The notes below the pieces were generated by a model. It ran no database searches. It had not been told where the DNA came from and saw only the letters and a program-made list of their open reading frames with translations. A stretch of DNA of 64,000 bases from NCBI RefSeq assembly GCF_039555335.1, contig NC_092635.1, positions 51,294,052-51,358,051 of the forward strand, read 5' to 3'. The first letter of the stretch is position 1, and the number at the start of each line of letters is the position of its first letter. Made by a program: the position numbers and the translations under genes. Source of the DNA: Amphiura filiformis (Eukaryota; Echinodermata; Ophiuroidea; Amphilepidida; Amphiuridae). Shown here piece after piece: positions 35,287 through 46,201 of this stretch.

Positions 35287-36199
35287 TACAGGGTGTCCCA
35301 GAATGATCTATACCGGGAAAGATGGAATTTTTTAGGTATGAAGGGCATGTTGAATGGTCATATTGTTTTACATTTTAAGTTCTACATATATTTAGCTTTC
35401 TCAGATTTTTTAGATTTTAAAAATCGGACGTTTATTCTAGTAGAAGTTATAGAAGGTTGCGTAAAAATGGTGAATTCTAAGTTTTGACAACGCAACCTAT
35501 TTTGAAAATCTGTAATATTACTAACTGTTCAGCACAAAGTTATTTGGAAAAGGTTATGCAGGTATTTTAGTTATGCCCTGTTCATATTTCCACTAAATAG
35601 CCGATATCTATCTATTATTTATGACGTTACGAAGCAATCATTATATGGAATTCAGGATTTGTGGCCTAATCCAATTCTCTCTTTGGCGGTAGTTTTAAAT
35701 ATAGTTATTGTAGTGTGAGGTCCATGTCATTTGAAATGCTTGCAGAAATCGAACTGGTTGTGGTACAGAAAAGACGGCTCCTCAATTTACTGTACAGTAG
35801 CGTGGATTTCTTTCAAAATCTTACTGGCAAACCGGCAGCTATGTTGAGACGCAGAGTGAAGCTTCAGGTGCTCAGAACTAGAGCGAACATTGCAGCTGTC
35901 CGGCAAGCTTTAAGGCGCAACCCCAACAGTAGTTGTCGTCGAAATGCGGTGCCAAACATCCCACGTTCTTCATTTAATCATATCGTGCCATTTTTCAAAG
36001 GTATGCGAGTCGTTTTTCATCGATTTTACATTATTGCATGCCACGCCAAAACAAATAAAGGTAGCGTGCTGAAATTAACAGAATAGGTAGGAGACATGTC
36101 CATCATTATAATGCTGGTATCAAAAATAGATACACTGCCCGTCTTCTATTTTTAGTTATTTTTGCAAACACGGTACAAATCATTCTGGGACACCCTGTA
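35287..36199 (+). mobile_element. Internally deleted mariner-like element in the gene B 3' flank
   Basis: Bounded by TACAGGGTGTCCCAGAATGA and its complement ending CCCTGTA, with TA at both borders (913 bp). An open frame at 35724-36086 (ATG at 35724) ends with a block RTRANIAAVRQALRRNPNSS followed by a PRSSF-type segment. This resembles the helix-turn-helix N-terminus of mariner/Tc-like transposases (pattern RTPENIAAVRxxI..P..S.RRRS..LGIP). The catalytic DD[E/D] region is missing, so it cannot move by itself. It splits sequence that is contiguous in the 3' flank of gene A. Confidence 0.8.
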
Positions 36200-36290
36200 C
36201 ATTGTACACAATGGCGCCTAAAGTAAACTTCTGTTGCCTACAAAGGTAGTAAACATTGTCTAATCTTAATCTAAAGATCTTCGTGATCGA

Positions 36291-38042
36291 TTAAGCAAGA
36301 TGCCATTCCAGCATTCTGTCCATTCCACGCGTCTGGTTCACGCTGGCACGAACACTGCGTCTATAACGAAAAGGAACGACCTTGTTGGCGTTGCCACGTC
36401 GGAAGTCACGCAGTTGTAGCCCTTCACTTTGCTTCACCTTCTGAAATGTCGGCGGTTTCGTAGATTGTGCACCTTCGTCAGTTGCCAGATATTCCGCTCG
36501 TAGGTAGTTGATGAACCATATCATGTTGTTGAAGTATTCTTGCAAGAAATAATAACCTCTATATATGTCTTTCCTGCATTCCTCCTTCCTTACCAACGGA
36601 ATTGCAAGTCTGTATAACATCTCGATGTCATCACTGTGGATATCAAACGCTGCCAGACGTTTATTCGAAGCTGTGAAGATCTCATCATCACGGTTATAGT
36701 AGGGACCGACAAAATACCAATTCCAGTATTGGGTAATGATGGTGGAGCACTTGTTCTGACGATTAAGAAGCGGTTTCATCGCCTTCAACACCACTTGCGT
36801 TCCTATAAAGTCAGCAATGTTTGACGTGAATATGCGATCAAATCGGTACGATTCTGACGATTCTCCATATTCTTCGTTGATATATCTTGATATGTGGACG
36901 CAGTTGCATATCATGACGGATACACGTTGAGCCCCAGCCTTAATGCTTGCGATAGTCTGCTTGATCTGATCCGATATGAAGGAATGAAACATCACAACCA
37001 TTGACTTGTTGTAATGGTGCTTCTTCACTTTCAGGTAATCCCATTCACTAAATGGCATCAGCTGATATTCGATGCAATAAACGTATTTACCAGCCACCAT
37101 GAAACGCACGTTATCTTCGAGAATGGTCTCGGTGGTCCCTACGCCTCTTGATTCGCCCTCTGTAAACAAGTAACCCGTCAATGTGGGATTGTCGTACGGA
37201 AGAGGTCTGCCATTCACAGGAGGAATGAAGTTGCCGTGCTGATCGTACTCATCAAACGATGGAATCAACTCACTTGGCAATCCCTTACGGTACAGTCTCT
37301 GACCTTCTTCCAATTCTTGATATTGGTACAACAACCTCTTGCGCTGTTCGTGGAGATCAATGTAATTTGGATAACCCTTCCTACATTCTAACTCAAGCCA
37401 TGCTTTCCATACCGGACGCATGGCAGTCAATGTTCCTTGGGCGATGTGTAGGGCTCCTCCAGTAAGCTTATCAAGGTCATCAGCTGAATAACCTAGCAGG
37501 GCTCTTAGGCAATCTGTCAGAAGCTTGTAATCTTTTTCAGGCAAATGAAGGGAGTACCAGATGGTGGTGATTCCTTCTGCAATGTTGGGGTCATCACAGT
37601 ACTTTATCATCATGTACAGTTGAAGCACATTTCTAGCTTGTACATATGGATCGTAATCATCTAGAACGGTGTGTAGGGTACCTTTGAACCCGTTTGGTAA
37701 AGACGCAACTGTGTGAATCCAGTTTCTGAGATTACCGCAACCTGCAGACAGAATGGAATAACTATCTTTCAGTGGATCTTGCTTTGATGTCTTCTCTGAC
37801 TTTACATCCTCACTGCATAATTCGTTGCCAGGTAAATTCAACATATCTATGGCTAGTGCATTGCCGATATAGTATGGACATCTCAAATTTACGTAGTAAC
37901 TGTTGTACCGTAGAACAACTTTAAGGGGTGCAACTGTTTCTCTGATTTCTTTTGTGCGTTCGTGACAACTTGGCTTGTGGGCTTTCCAGTGTTGACGTTG
38001 ACAGGCTTCTCCGCAGTACCAGGTATCGCAACACGCCGAACA
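36291..38042 (-). CDS. Gene B exon 2: second MYND half plus DUF4470-like domain
   Basis: Intact main exon, 583 codons plus stop, giving 651 residues with exon 1. It starts at a TTTTTAAACAG acceptor, in phase 0, and completes MYND finger 2 (C69, C72, Y77-C78, C82, H90, C94). The DUF4470-like domain follows at about residues 125-240, with SAGCGNLRNW (167-176) and VLDDYDPYVQARN (194-206). The first resembles the glycine-rich loop of a Rossmann fold and the second the acidic end of strand 2. Later shared blocks are YDNPTLTGYLF, FSEWDYLKVKKHHYNKSM, FDRIFTSNIADF, QYWNWY, FRRGNANKVVPFRYR and RGMDRMLEW at the end. DUF4470 occurs in DNAAF3, a cytoplasmic factor for axonemal dynein assembly, and in many fungal MYND proteins. 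No signal peptide or membrane segment is seen. Enzymatic activity is not shown. Confidence 0.9.
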   Translation of the reverse strand, partial: CSACCDTWYCGEACQRQHWKAHKPSCHERTKEIRETVAPLKVVLRYNSYYVNLRCPYYIGNALAIDMLNLPGNELCSEDVKSEKTSKQDPLKDSYSILSAGCGNLRNWIHTVASLPNGFKGTLHTVLDDYDPYVQARNVLQLYMMIKYCDDPNIAEGITTIWYSLHLPEKDYKLLTDCLRALLGYSADDLDKLTGGALHIAQGTLTAMRPVWKAWLELECRKGYPNYIDLHEQRKRLLYQYQELEEGQRLYRKGLPSELIPSFDEYDQHGNFIPPVNGRPLPYDNPTLTGYLFTEGESRGVGTTETILEDNVRFMVAGKYVYCIEYQLMPFSEWDYLKVKKHHYNKSMVVMFHSFISDQIKQTIASIKAGAQRVSVMICNCVHISRYINEEYGESSESYRFDRIFTSNIADFIGTQVVLKAMKPLLNRQNKCSTIITQYWNWYFVGPYYNRDDEIFTASNKRLAAFDIHSDDIEMLYRLAIPLVRKEECRKDIYRGYYFLQEYFNNMIWFINYLRAEYLATDEGAQSTKPPTFQKVKQSEGLQLRDFRRGNANKVVPFRYRRSVRASVNQTRGMDRMLEWHLA

Positions 38043-38727
38043 CTGTTTAAAAACAAAAACAAATTAAAGGTTAGTACCCGATGCTACCCGGGGATGCCAC
38101 TTGAACTGATCTTTTATACAAAACGATACATTCATCACTCCACGGCTTTGTAACTCGGGAGTGTTGCCGCTCGTGACGTATGGCACATGATACAGTTTTT
38201 GGCCAATGAACACGATGAGCAAAGGGCGATAACACTGCCTGGTTTTCAGCCCGGAGCACTCCCATATATTGGGACACATCATGTTCCTGTAAAATTACCT
38301 TTTTGTTTTTAGAAATTTATAGCAAATCTGACAAATTTTCCGCGGTTCGATCGCGCGCATTTTGAACAAATTTAACATTTTTGCTTGTAGCCTCATTTTT
38401 GCAAAGTTTTAATTAGCCCAGCCTTTTAGCCCAGCACATTTTAGCCCAGCCTTTTTCACGGTCAATTACACCCCCATTTTAGCCCAGCCTTTTTAGCCAA
38501 GCACATTTTGGTCCAGCCTTTTTTCACGGTCAATTACACCCAATTTTAGCCCAGAATTTTAGCCAAGCCTTTTTCACTGTCAATTACACCCAATTTTTAG
38601 TGTTCCCACACCTACTGATAGACAGTGTCGTACTCCGGTAGGCACAGGTACGTTACTTTCATATTCGAGTGCCCCCCCCCCCCCAATATAGTTCTACTAT
38701 AGTCAAAAAACTAAAGACACGAACATA
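38043..38727. repeat. Gene B intron 3' part with AGCCCAGCC minisatellite
   Basis: The intron of gene B is 38043-41259 (3217 bp). At 38412-38598 there is an irregular tandem repeat of TTTTAGCCCAGCC and TTTTTCACGGTCAATTACACC words, about 60-70 bp per unit and three units. A GGTAGGCACAGGTACG...GAGTGCCCCC fragment (38635-38685) resembles one end of the element at 48202-48728. Confidence 0.65.
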
Positions 38728-39334
38728 TAAACTGGCCTCAAAAAGAAACTTATAATTTTTCACAAGGTCATATATTAAAATCCTCTCCATAAAAATGAAC
38801 AAAAATTGCACACAGGATTACTTCAATACTCTACTCTAAACACTGGTCAGTAACCAAACAGTTGTTCAACTGACACAACAGCAAAATGCGCTGACATGGA
38901 ACACCTTCCTGGACCACATTCACAGCCCAACAGATTTCTTTTGCTGGGTTCCAATTATTCGCCTGTACATGAACAAAAATTACACACAGGATTACTTCAA
39001 TACTCTACTCTAAACACATGTCAGTAACCAAGCAGTTATCCAACTGACACAACAGTAAAATACACTGACACGGAACAGCTTCCGGGACCACATTCACAGG
39101 CGAATAATTGGAACCCAGCAAAAGAAATCTGTTGGGCTGTGAATGTGGTCCAGGAAGGTTTTCCATGTCAGTGCATTTTGCTGTTGTGTCAGTTGGACAA
39201 CTGCTTGGTTACTGACATGTGTTTAGAGTAGAGTATTGAAGTAATCCTGTGTGTAATTTTTGTTCATTTTTATAGACAGGATTTTAAGATATGACCTTGT
39301 GAAAAATTATAAGTTTCTTTTTGAGGCCAGTTTA
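38728..39334. mobile_element. Fold-back element, TAAACTGGCCTCA ends, copy 2
   Basis: 607 bp, same ends and arms as 30202-30696, with an internal segment (around ACTTCAATACTCTACTCTAA) repeated. Lies wholly within the gene B intron. Confidence 0.85.
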
Positions 39335-39449
39335 CATTTTCTGCGTGTACAAATTTCTACGTGGACCCATTGAACCCATTCAAATCAGGGGTCAAATTCG
39401 CATGAACCAAAAATGTCGAACAACACATTGATCAGGTCATAAGGTTTCG

Positions 39450-39893
39450 GAAAAAGTATAGTTTGACCTATCTGTGCTGAACCGTTTTTCGAGCAAAAGG
39501 TCGAGTTTTGCCCTCCATAGGGGTAAAATTTGAAGAAAAATGGTCTGCTTTTTATCAAAATGGTCTCAAACTGTTCATCTTAACATAAAAATTCAAATAA
39601 CAATAGATTTTATATTATAGGCCTATAAGGTGTTTGGTTTCCAATGTACATTGTATATGCAGGAAATGAGGCATTAACTCCTTTTGACTAGGCTACATGC
39701 ATCGTTAGAGAAGAGGAACAATTTGAGACCATTTTACAAAATCAAAATCTGAGCATTTTTTCAATTTGTAACCCCTGCAGAGCCTAAAATTTGACAGTTT
39801 ACCCCCGAGTTTACCATTTTGCTCAAAAACGGTATATCACATAGGCCTACATGTAGGTCAAACTATTAACATTACCTGAATCCGTATGACTTA
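39450..39893. mobile_element. Fold-back element related to the gene A intron element
   Basis: Arms share AGTATAGTTTGACCTA, ACCGTTTTTCGAGC, TTTGCCC and TGGTCTCAAA words with their mirrors. The same words occur in the arms of 16430-17632, so both introns carry members of one family. Confidence 0.55.
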
Positions 39894-40188
39894 AGGGACG
39901 CACCATTTGATACTCAGGGGGGGGTAGGAAGTTAGGGTCGGGGAAGAAATTTATTTTTTTTCGCCGCCGAAGGCGGCTGAAGTTTTTTTTTTTTTCGCCG
40001 CCAAAGGCGGCAAGTTTTTTTTTTTTAATTTCATGCATTATACACAGTTAGGTGGGGAAGGTTTTTGTTTGTTTTTTTAGTGTTGGTGGGGAAAGTTGTT
40101 TTTTTTTTGCTCATGTAGTGGGTGAAGTTTTTTTTTTTTTGAAAAACTTCCTACCCCCACCCTGAGAATCTAATGGTGCGTCCCTAAG
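39891..40188. mobile_element. MITE, TTAAGGGACGCACCATT ends
   Basis: AGGGACGCACCATTTGATAC then TCAGGGGGGGGTAGGAAG at the left is mirrored by CTTCCTACCCCCACCCTGAG and AATGGTGCGTCCCT at the right. The interior contains two CCGCC..GGCGG mini-hairpins in poly-T. Confidence 0.75.
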
Positions 40189-40491
40189 GGATACTAAAGT
40201 AAGCCGGTGTGGTTTTTAACACACTCCGAGCACTGTCATTTTTGTGTATCTGAATGACCTTTAAGATTTCCAGAAGTGGGTCATTTTGGGCCTATTTAAA
40301 AATTGATCGCTTAGATAGAAGGACGCCACATGCCTAACTTGGTGCATTTATCCACTCTGTCACCATCATAATGAAATCGACCTTTATTCTGCCTAACTAT
40401 AAACTGAACCAGTTGTGTTAAACGAAATGAATTTTTTGATTGTGTTAGACACTTTTCGATTTATTTTTAAAATTCTTAGAGGGGAACTCAT

Positions 40492-41245
40492 ATTTAGGTG
40501 TGGGGTATGAACGTTTGGACAGTATTTTTTATGGGACATGAGAGCACATCAGACATATCGAATTGCATTCTGAATACGAAGACTGTCTATATATACCTTC
40601 TGATATCAAATAATTTAGATTTTTAGAAATTCGCGATATAATACACATTTTATGGCGAATGATTAAAAATTGATTTTTTTTAAATATTTAACACTCCTCG
40701 AAGTAAACTTTATAAATATAATGATATGTACTTAGCTGAGATGAAAAGCCGGCGATCAATTGAAAATTTTGAAGTTCGTGGATTTTCCCCCCAAAACACC
40801 AAAAAAAAGGTCTTTTGGGGAAAAATGTATTTAAAGTGTATGTACCTGGGATGAAAAGCCGACGATCAATTGAACAGTTTGACCTTTCGTATTGAAAATA
40901 TGGATTTTTTCCCAAAACACCAAAAATAGGTCTTTTGGGGAAAAATACATATCTTCAATGAAAAGACAAAATTTTCAATTGATCCTCGGCTTTTCATCCC
41001 AACTTAATACACTTTAAGTACATATCATTAGATTTAAAAGTTTACTTCAATTCGAGGACTGTTGAATATCGAAAAATATCAAATTTTAATAATTTGTCAT
41101 AAAATTTGTATTATATCGCGAATTTCAAAAAAATCAAAATTATTTGAAGGACATTCTATCGTATTCAGAATTCAATTCGATACGTCTGATGTGCTCTCAT
41201 GTCCCACAAAAAATACTGTCGAAACGTTCATACCAGAGCCCTTAA
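40492..41245. mobile_element. TTAA family A, copy 4, abutting gene B exon 1
   Basis: Family A ends (GGGGTATGAACGTTTGGACA at the left; GTTCATACCAGAGCCCTTAA at the right) with an extra internal repeat of the loop-side segment (GATGAAAAGCCGRCGATCAA occurs at 40740 and 40850). The right TTAA ends only 14 bp from the exon 1 donor of gene B (GT at 41259-41258). Confidence 0.85.
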
Positions 41246-41259
41246 ACACATAGGCCTAC

Positions 41260-41463
41260 CTCTTTTAGTTGTGCAGACTCTTTGCAGCATTTTGGATTTG
41301 AGCAACGTTTTGGTTTCCATTCTGCGCATTGTGGCGTATGTCTCCACTGATCACGAAAACGACATATTTCACCGCAGTACTTGGCTTCGCCACAGAAATC
41401 ACAAGGAACGTTCCTTTTGATTGGGTTTTCACATCGCCAACAACAACCAAGTTGGACATCCAT
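41260..41463 (-). CDS. Gene B exon 1: MYND finger 1 and first half of finger 2
   Basis: Encodes residues 1-68. The start is MDVQLG; an in-frame TAG lies two codons upstream (TAG AAA ATG), which fixes 41463 as the first possible start in this exon, with A at -3 and G at +4. Finger 1 has all eight ligands (C8, C11, C21, C24, C30, C34, H42, C46). CSNPKCC supplies C54 and C59 of finger 2. The donor is GAG|GTAGG in phase 0. Reading on into the intron adds only five residues before a stop. It differs from the gene A exon at about nine residues. Confidence 0.88.
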
Positions 41464-42533
41464 TTTCTAAATAGGAAAAACAGATTTGATTTCATTTACA
41501 CTTACGAATCAAAATAATATACGAAATGGCATAAGGGGCTTGCAATAACTATGAGACCCGGGGTAAAATTTCCGTAAAACGCCCGTCAAAAATCGCCCCC
41601 CCGAGCGTAGCGAAATGGGACAATTATTGCATATTAAACTAGCATTTCCATGCTGTTTTCACAAGCCTTTTCAGAGCGTTTTATTTAACAGCGCCCCACG
41701 AATATGTGCCAAAACTCGCTTGCCCCACCCCCTCTCAGCTGGCCAAAAATTGCTTGCCCCTAATTTATATTAGAGCGGCTTTTCGTGATCAATAGCCTCA
41801 TCACCCCTTTTCTGGTTGCAAAAAAATTATTGCAGATAATGCCAATATTAATGGGGGAGGCTTTGGGGGCGCGAGCCCCCGGGAAAAACTTTTTTAAAAA
41901 ATTGGAACTATTACAAGCCTAAACAAACTAAGCAAAAACAAGTTTTAGGTCGAAATTCGCCCAAATATCTTTATTAGATAAAATTTTTGAATGTCCAAAA
42001 ATGATGTCAAAAGTGTTATAGGTCGAAATTCACCAAAATAACGAAATTTCCAAACAAGAAATGTCTTTAAAAAGACAACGCCATGGATGAAGATCATGTT
42101 TCATAATTTTGCATTAATTGCAAGTACTTGGAAAGCTAGTAAATTTGAATGTTTGGCACAACTAACCGGGTGCGAAATATTGGCATTTTATTGGTAAATA
42201 CCACCAATGACATACTAGGAAATACTCAAAATTTTCATGTCGAAAGCTGAATTGGAAAATGTGTGCTAAATTGGTCTACATTTAATTCATACTTGTAACA
42301 AACGGCTCAATTGAAATCACATCCTCTGAGTTTTACAACAATCCAACAATCTATATTCAGATAACCTTAAGAATGTTTGCTGCTTAATTAAGGGATTTCA
42401 TATCAACCACATTTCATGACAATCCAATTATCTATTATCAGTAACTGTTAACCTTGATATTGAAGCATAGTAATTAATTTTAGATATATTTATTCGCAAT
42501 GTATAGTTTACTGGTAGTTACAATCACATCATA
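41464..42533. other. Upstream of gene B: no gene seen
   Basis: AT-rich sequence. A fragment related to the MITE at 10224-10566 (CTTTTCGTGATCAATAGCCTCATC) lies at about 41767-41840, followed by a GGGGGCGCGAGCCCCCGG palindrome near 41865. I could not identify a core promoter. Confidence 0.35.
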
Positions 42534-42810
42534 AGGCCACTAACAGTCAATTTTGAGTTTCCCGTCACATAATTTCTGAAAACAAGTGAGGTAACTTTTT
42601 CATTATTCATTATTTTTCTGCCTTTCGTTATATGACTAACACGAATGTAAAATGTGTTGTTATTTGCCACTCATTCACTTGAAGATGGATGTTTAGCCCT
42701 AATGAGATTCAAAAGTATATTAAAAATAGTCACAATAATGAATTCAAGTGAGGGTCAGAAAATGAAGTGAGGGCGGTGACGGGAAACTCAAAATCGACTT
42801 TCATTGGCCT
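42534..42810. mobile_element. Fold-back MITE, TTTTGAGTTTCCCGTCAC arms
   Basis: AGGCCA...AGTCAATTTTGAGTTTCCCGTCAC at the left is mirrored by GTGACGGGAAACTCAAAATCGACT...TGGCCT at the right. Non-coding. Confidence 0.7.
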
Positions 42811-43290
42811 AATCAAAAAGACTGATTACTCAATCCCAGGGATTACCGGTTGCTCTACACGTACCAAAAATGTATAAAACCAAAGCCACTATCTACCCCA
42901 ATTACTGGTATCCCCCCCTCGACGACTAGTGTCACTCCCAACATCAATTAGTGTTGGTAGTAGTGCACTATTTATACCCAGCTCTGGTCAGATCAGGGAA
43001 TGGTCAGATAATGCTCATCATTATTGTTTAATTAGTGGTCACACTTTACTTGTCAATGCTTGTTGACAGCTTATCAGTAGTCAGATCAGCAGGGGTGCAG
43101 TATCCTTTTTCATAGAGCAAAATTGTTCAAAATGTTCTAAAAACCTTATTTTTGAACGGATTTTAATCGTCAACAAAGCAAAATGTATGTTTAATATATT
43201 AATTATTTCATTAATAGCAATTTCCTAAATTTCCATCCATAAATAACCACAGAGCATTATCTGTTTACAAAATAAGTGTTTATTTTCAAT

Positions 43291-43392
43291 TAGCCATCTT
43301 ATCAGTAAAACTGATAGGAGGCCAAATTATAGTCAAATCAATTAGCCATCTTATCAGTAAAACTGATAGGAGGCCAAATTATAGTCAAAAAA
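43291..43392. repeat. 52-bp direct tandem duplication
   Basis: Two near-identical units starting TAGCCATCTTATCAGTAAAA at 43291 and 43343. Each holds a small stem (CTTATCAGT/ACTGATAGG). The near-identity indicates a recent event. Confidence 0.9.
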
Positions 43393-43660
43393 CAGATTCT
43401 TTGTCTGGTAGTCCCGGCAACCCAGTATATATGTGGCTCAGTTGTAAACATACACAACACAAACTGACTGTGAAGGAGCCTATATGCACGTAAACAACTT
43501 TCTAGTACATGTATAATAAAATCCGTTTTTGAGTATAATAAAGAAAGTCATGCATTGGCAACATGAAGGAAATACCTATTGCTAACTTGGTAAAATGCAT
43601 ACTCGTAGCCCAATCTTATACATCATAGCACCCAGTTTGGGTTTGTAGTTTCGAAATGTT

Positions 43661-46200
43661 GCATTTAAACATTAGTTCTTTCAAATATGAAACGCTAAAA
43701 CACAAATCTAGAACAAACAATCATTATATTTAGAAAGATATAGCAAACTTTCCATGATAGAGATTGGACCCAAGACAAAGTACACCCAAATTAGGTGACA
43801 ATTCGGAATTCAGCCATGGCTGGAAAAATGGTGTCAAAATACTCTAGTACACTTGATCGATACATAAAGGTGGTTTTTCCCTTTTCGCCAGCCCATTCGG
43901 GGCTGGTACCTGTTTCAGGTTTGGGGTCAGTTTACTCAAGAGATTATATTTTAGTGGTATTGGAATGATTTTTTTTTTACTTTTTGTGGTTAAATTTTTT
44001 TAAATATTTTAATTCGATTTGTTAGGAAAAGTAAGTATGTTTTGCCGTTTCAACGAACGAAAACGAGTGAGTATTACCAAAGTTATGTTTGAACTAATTA
44101 ATTATGACTTTAAAAGTTTAAAGGCCTAAATGTAACAATAATAGTTAATATATATAGCATCATATGGTCAGCAGAAGAAAATCTGACATCACCTATGATG
44201 TCATATCAGTGTCCTTGACCGGGGTCCTTACTCCTTGACCACTGAACAGCGTGATATCATGTTGATAACAGATCTATAGAATCAAAATCTTCATCCTATC
44301 CCCGGATCATATCACAGATTCTCAACAATCTGTGATCATATGGACCATATTGATGTGAAAGTAGTTATCTATCATATCCTGTGTCGTTTTATGGATAAAA
44401 ATGACTCAAAATGTTATTGATGAAATGGTTGCTATCATAAACATCAGTTTTGTCTTTTCAACGGGAAAAATCCGATGCAAAATAAAGTTTTTAGGGCCTA
44501 GCTATAATATGGGCATAATTTATGCATATAGTATTGAACAATGTACCCCATTTGACATGCACTTATAGATAAATAAATTGTCTTACTTTATTAATTTAAT
44601 AACTTCTTTATTATAAATAAAATGACACATAACTATTTGATTCATAAAATTACATTCAACAAAATGATTGAAGAGAAAACACACAAGGCACTAGGCAGAC
44701 TGTTATAGAATGGAGTATGTAAGATGCCATGTCCATAGCTTCGCAGGAGTTTCCGACTAGCAATCAACATGATCAGCACATTCAGAAAAACACAGTTTAA
44801 GAGTGAAGATTGTAGTGAGTAACCAGTCCTTTATAAATGTGCTGGCCACTATCTATTATAATATAGTAGGCTTAAACTATACATTGCTAATTAATTAAGT
44901 TATTTTAAAATAAAATGTACATGTAAGTTAACTCAAACCGGCAGTGTATATATCGAAAGCAGTGAAATCGGACATTCCTAAGCGAAGATATTGAGTTCGT
45001 AAGTTCTGGTATTACAAAATTGGAAATTGAGATATCGTGGGTAAAAAGCTGAAAAGACAAAAAAAACCAACGACAACAACAACAACAACAAAACAAACAG
45101 ACCAGAACAATTTGGAGTACATGTAATGAATTAAAAGAGTTGACATGAGATTAGGAATTAATGTTTTCTGCTGCATCAGTGTGCATGTTCTCACCGTTGA
45201 TGGTTTGGTGGACTGTCATGTAGATGTAAGCGTGATCCTAAAAATGCCTTTCACATTGACCAAAACTAATTACAAGACCTCTTCTACATTGAGGCTGGCT
45301 CTCCCTTTTAAAGGGAATTTTTATTAGAGGGTTTTCTATTTGTTAAAATTTAGGGTCAGTGCAGTGTCAGTGAGGGACACTTGCGTAATCTAATTAAAAG
45401 CTCGTTAGCAACGGCCGATAAAGCGCATGTCAACTTGCAACAGACTGATGTCATAAATTCATATACATTTGTTTATAAACGGGCAAAATAGCCAATGGGG
45501 TTTCTATAACTACTTTGTTGTTCTCATGGTTTATTATTTCGGCAAGAAACCTTTTCCATTCCAATATAGTTATTACTGATCATGTTAAGGTTAGCAACTA
45601 TTTTAAACTGTTGCGATTTGGTAGTTAGCAGCATGTTGCGAGTGGTATAGTCCCCCGGGGGGGGAGGGGGGGAGGCACTCAACATTGGAAGTGACGGTAT
45701 GTGCCTGTCAATAGGCCCCCTCTTTTGAAGTCGACTATACCCGATGACCCCCTTTTTTAAAAGTCATACCCGATGACCCCCCCTTTTTTTTAGTTGCGGC
45801 TACCCAATGACCCCCTTTTTTTGGTTGCGGCTACCCAATGACCCCCTTTTTTTCTAGATTTTAAGAGAGCATCATCAAAATGCAACAAACAAATGCCGAA
45901 ACTTTCAAATTTTGCTCCATTTTTTCAAGATTATGCCGAAACTTTCAAAATTTTGCTCCATTTTTTCAAAAATGTTTCTACCCGATGACCCTTTTTTTGA
46001 AATCTTATACTCAATGACCCCTTCTTTCAAAATATTATACCCAATGACCCCTTTTTTTTATTTTGTTTGTACCCAATGACCCCCTTTTTTAAAATAGCGC
46101 TTTGTTACCGATAGGCCCCTACTTCGCGACACCGGTAGGCACATACGACATACCCGTCAGTTCTAAAGTTGAGTGCCCCCCCCCCCCCGGGGGGGGGGGG
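43661..46200. repeat. 2.54-kb tandem duplication, copy 1
   Basis: Sequence from about 43661 recurs from 46201 with an offset of 2540 bp and only scattered single-base and homopolymer differences. It holds no gene: contents are AT-rich DNA, a 10-bp perfect stem (ATCACAGATT, 44311-44336), a CAA microsatellite near 45073, a fragment of the 27187-27616 MITE (44960-45060), and an element starting at 45652. The junction to copy 2 is a C13G13 palindrome at 46176-46201. Confidence 0.9.
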
Positions 46201-46201
46201 G
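45652..46201. mobile_element. CCCCGGGG-ended element, copy 1 (right flank lost)
   Basis: The left end follows GGTATAGT (45644-45651). Inverted arms GGCACTCAACATT..TGACGGTATGTGCCT and AGGCACATACGACATACCCG..AAAGTTGAGTGCC enclose an irregular minisatellite of TACCC(G/A)ATGACCCCCTTTTTT words. The right end runs into the duplication junction, so the second target duplicate is missing. Confidence 0.75.
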
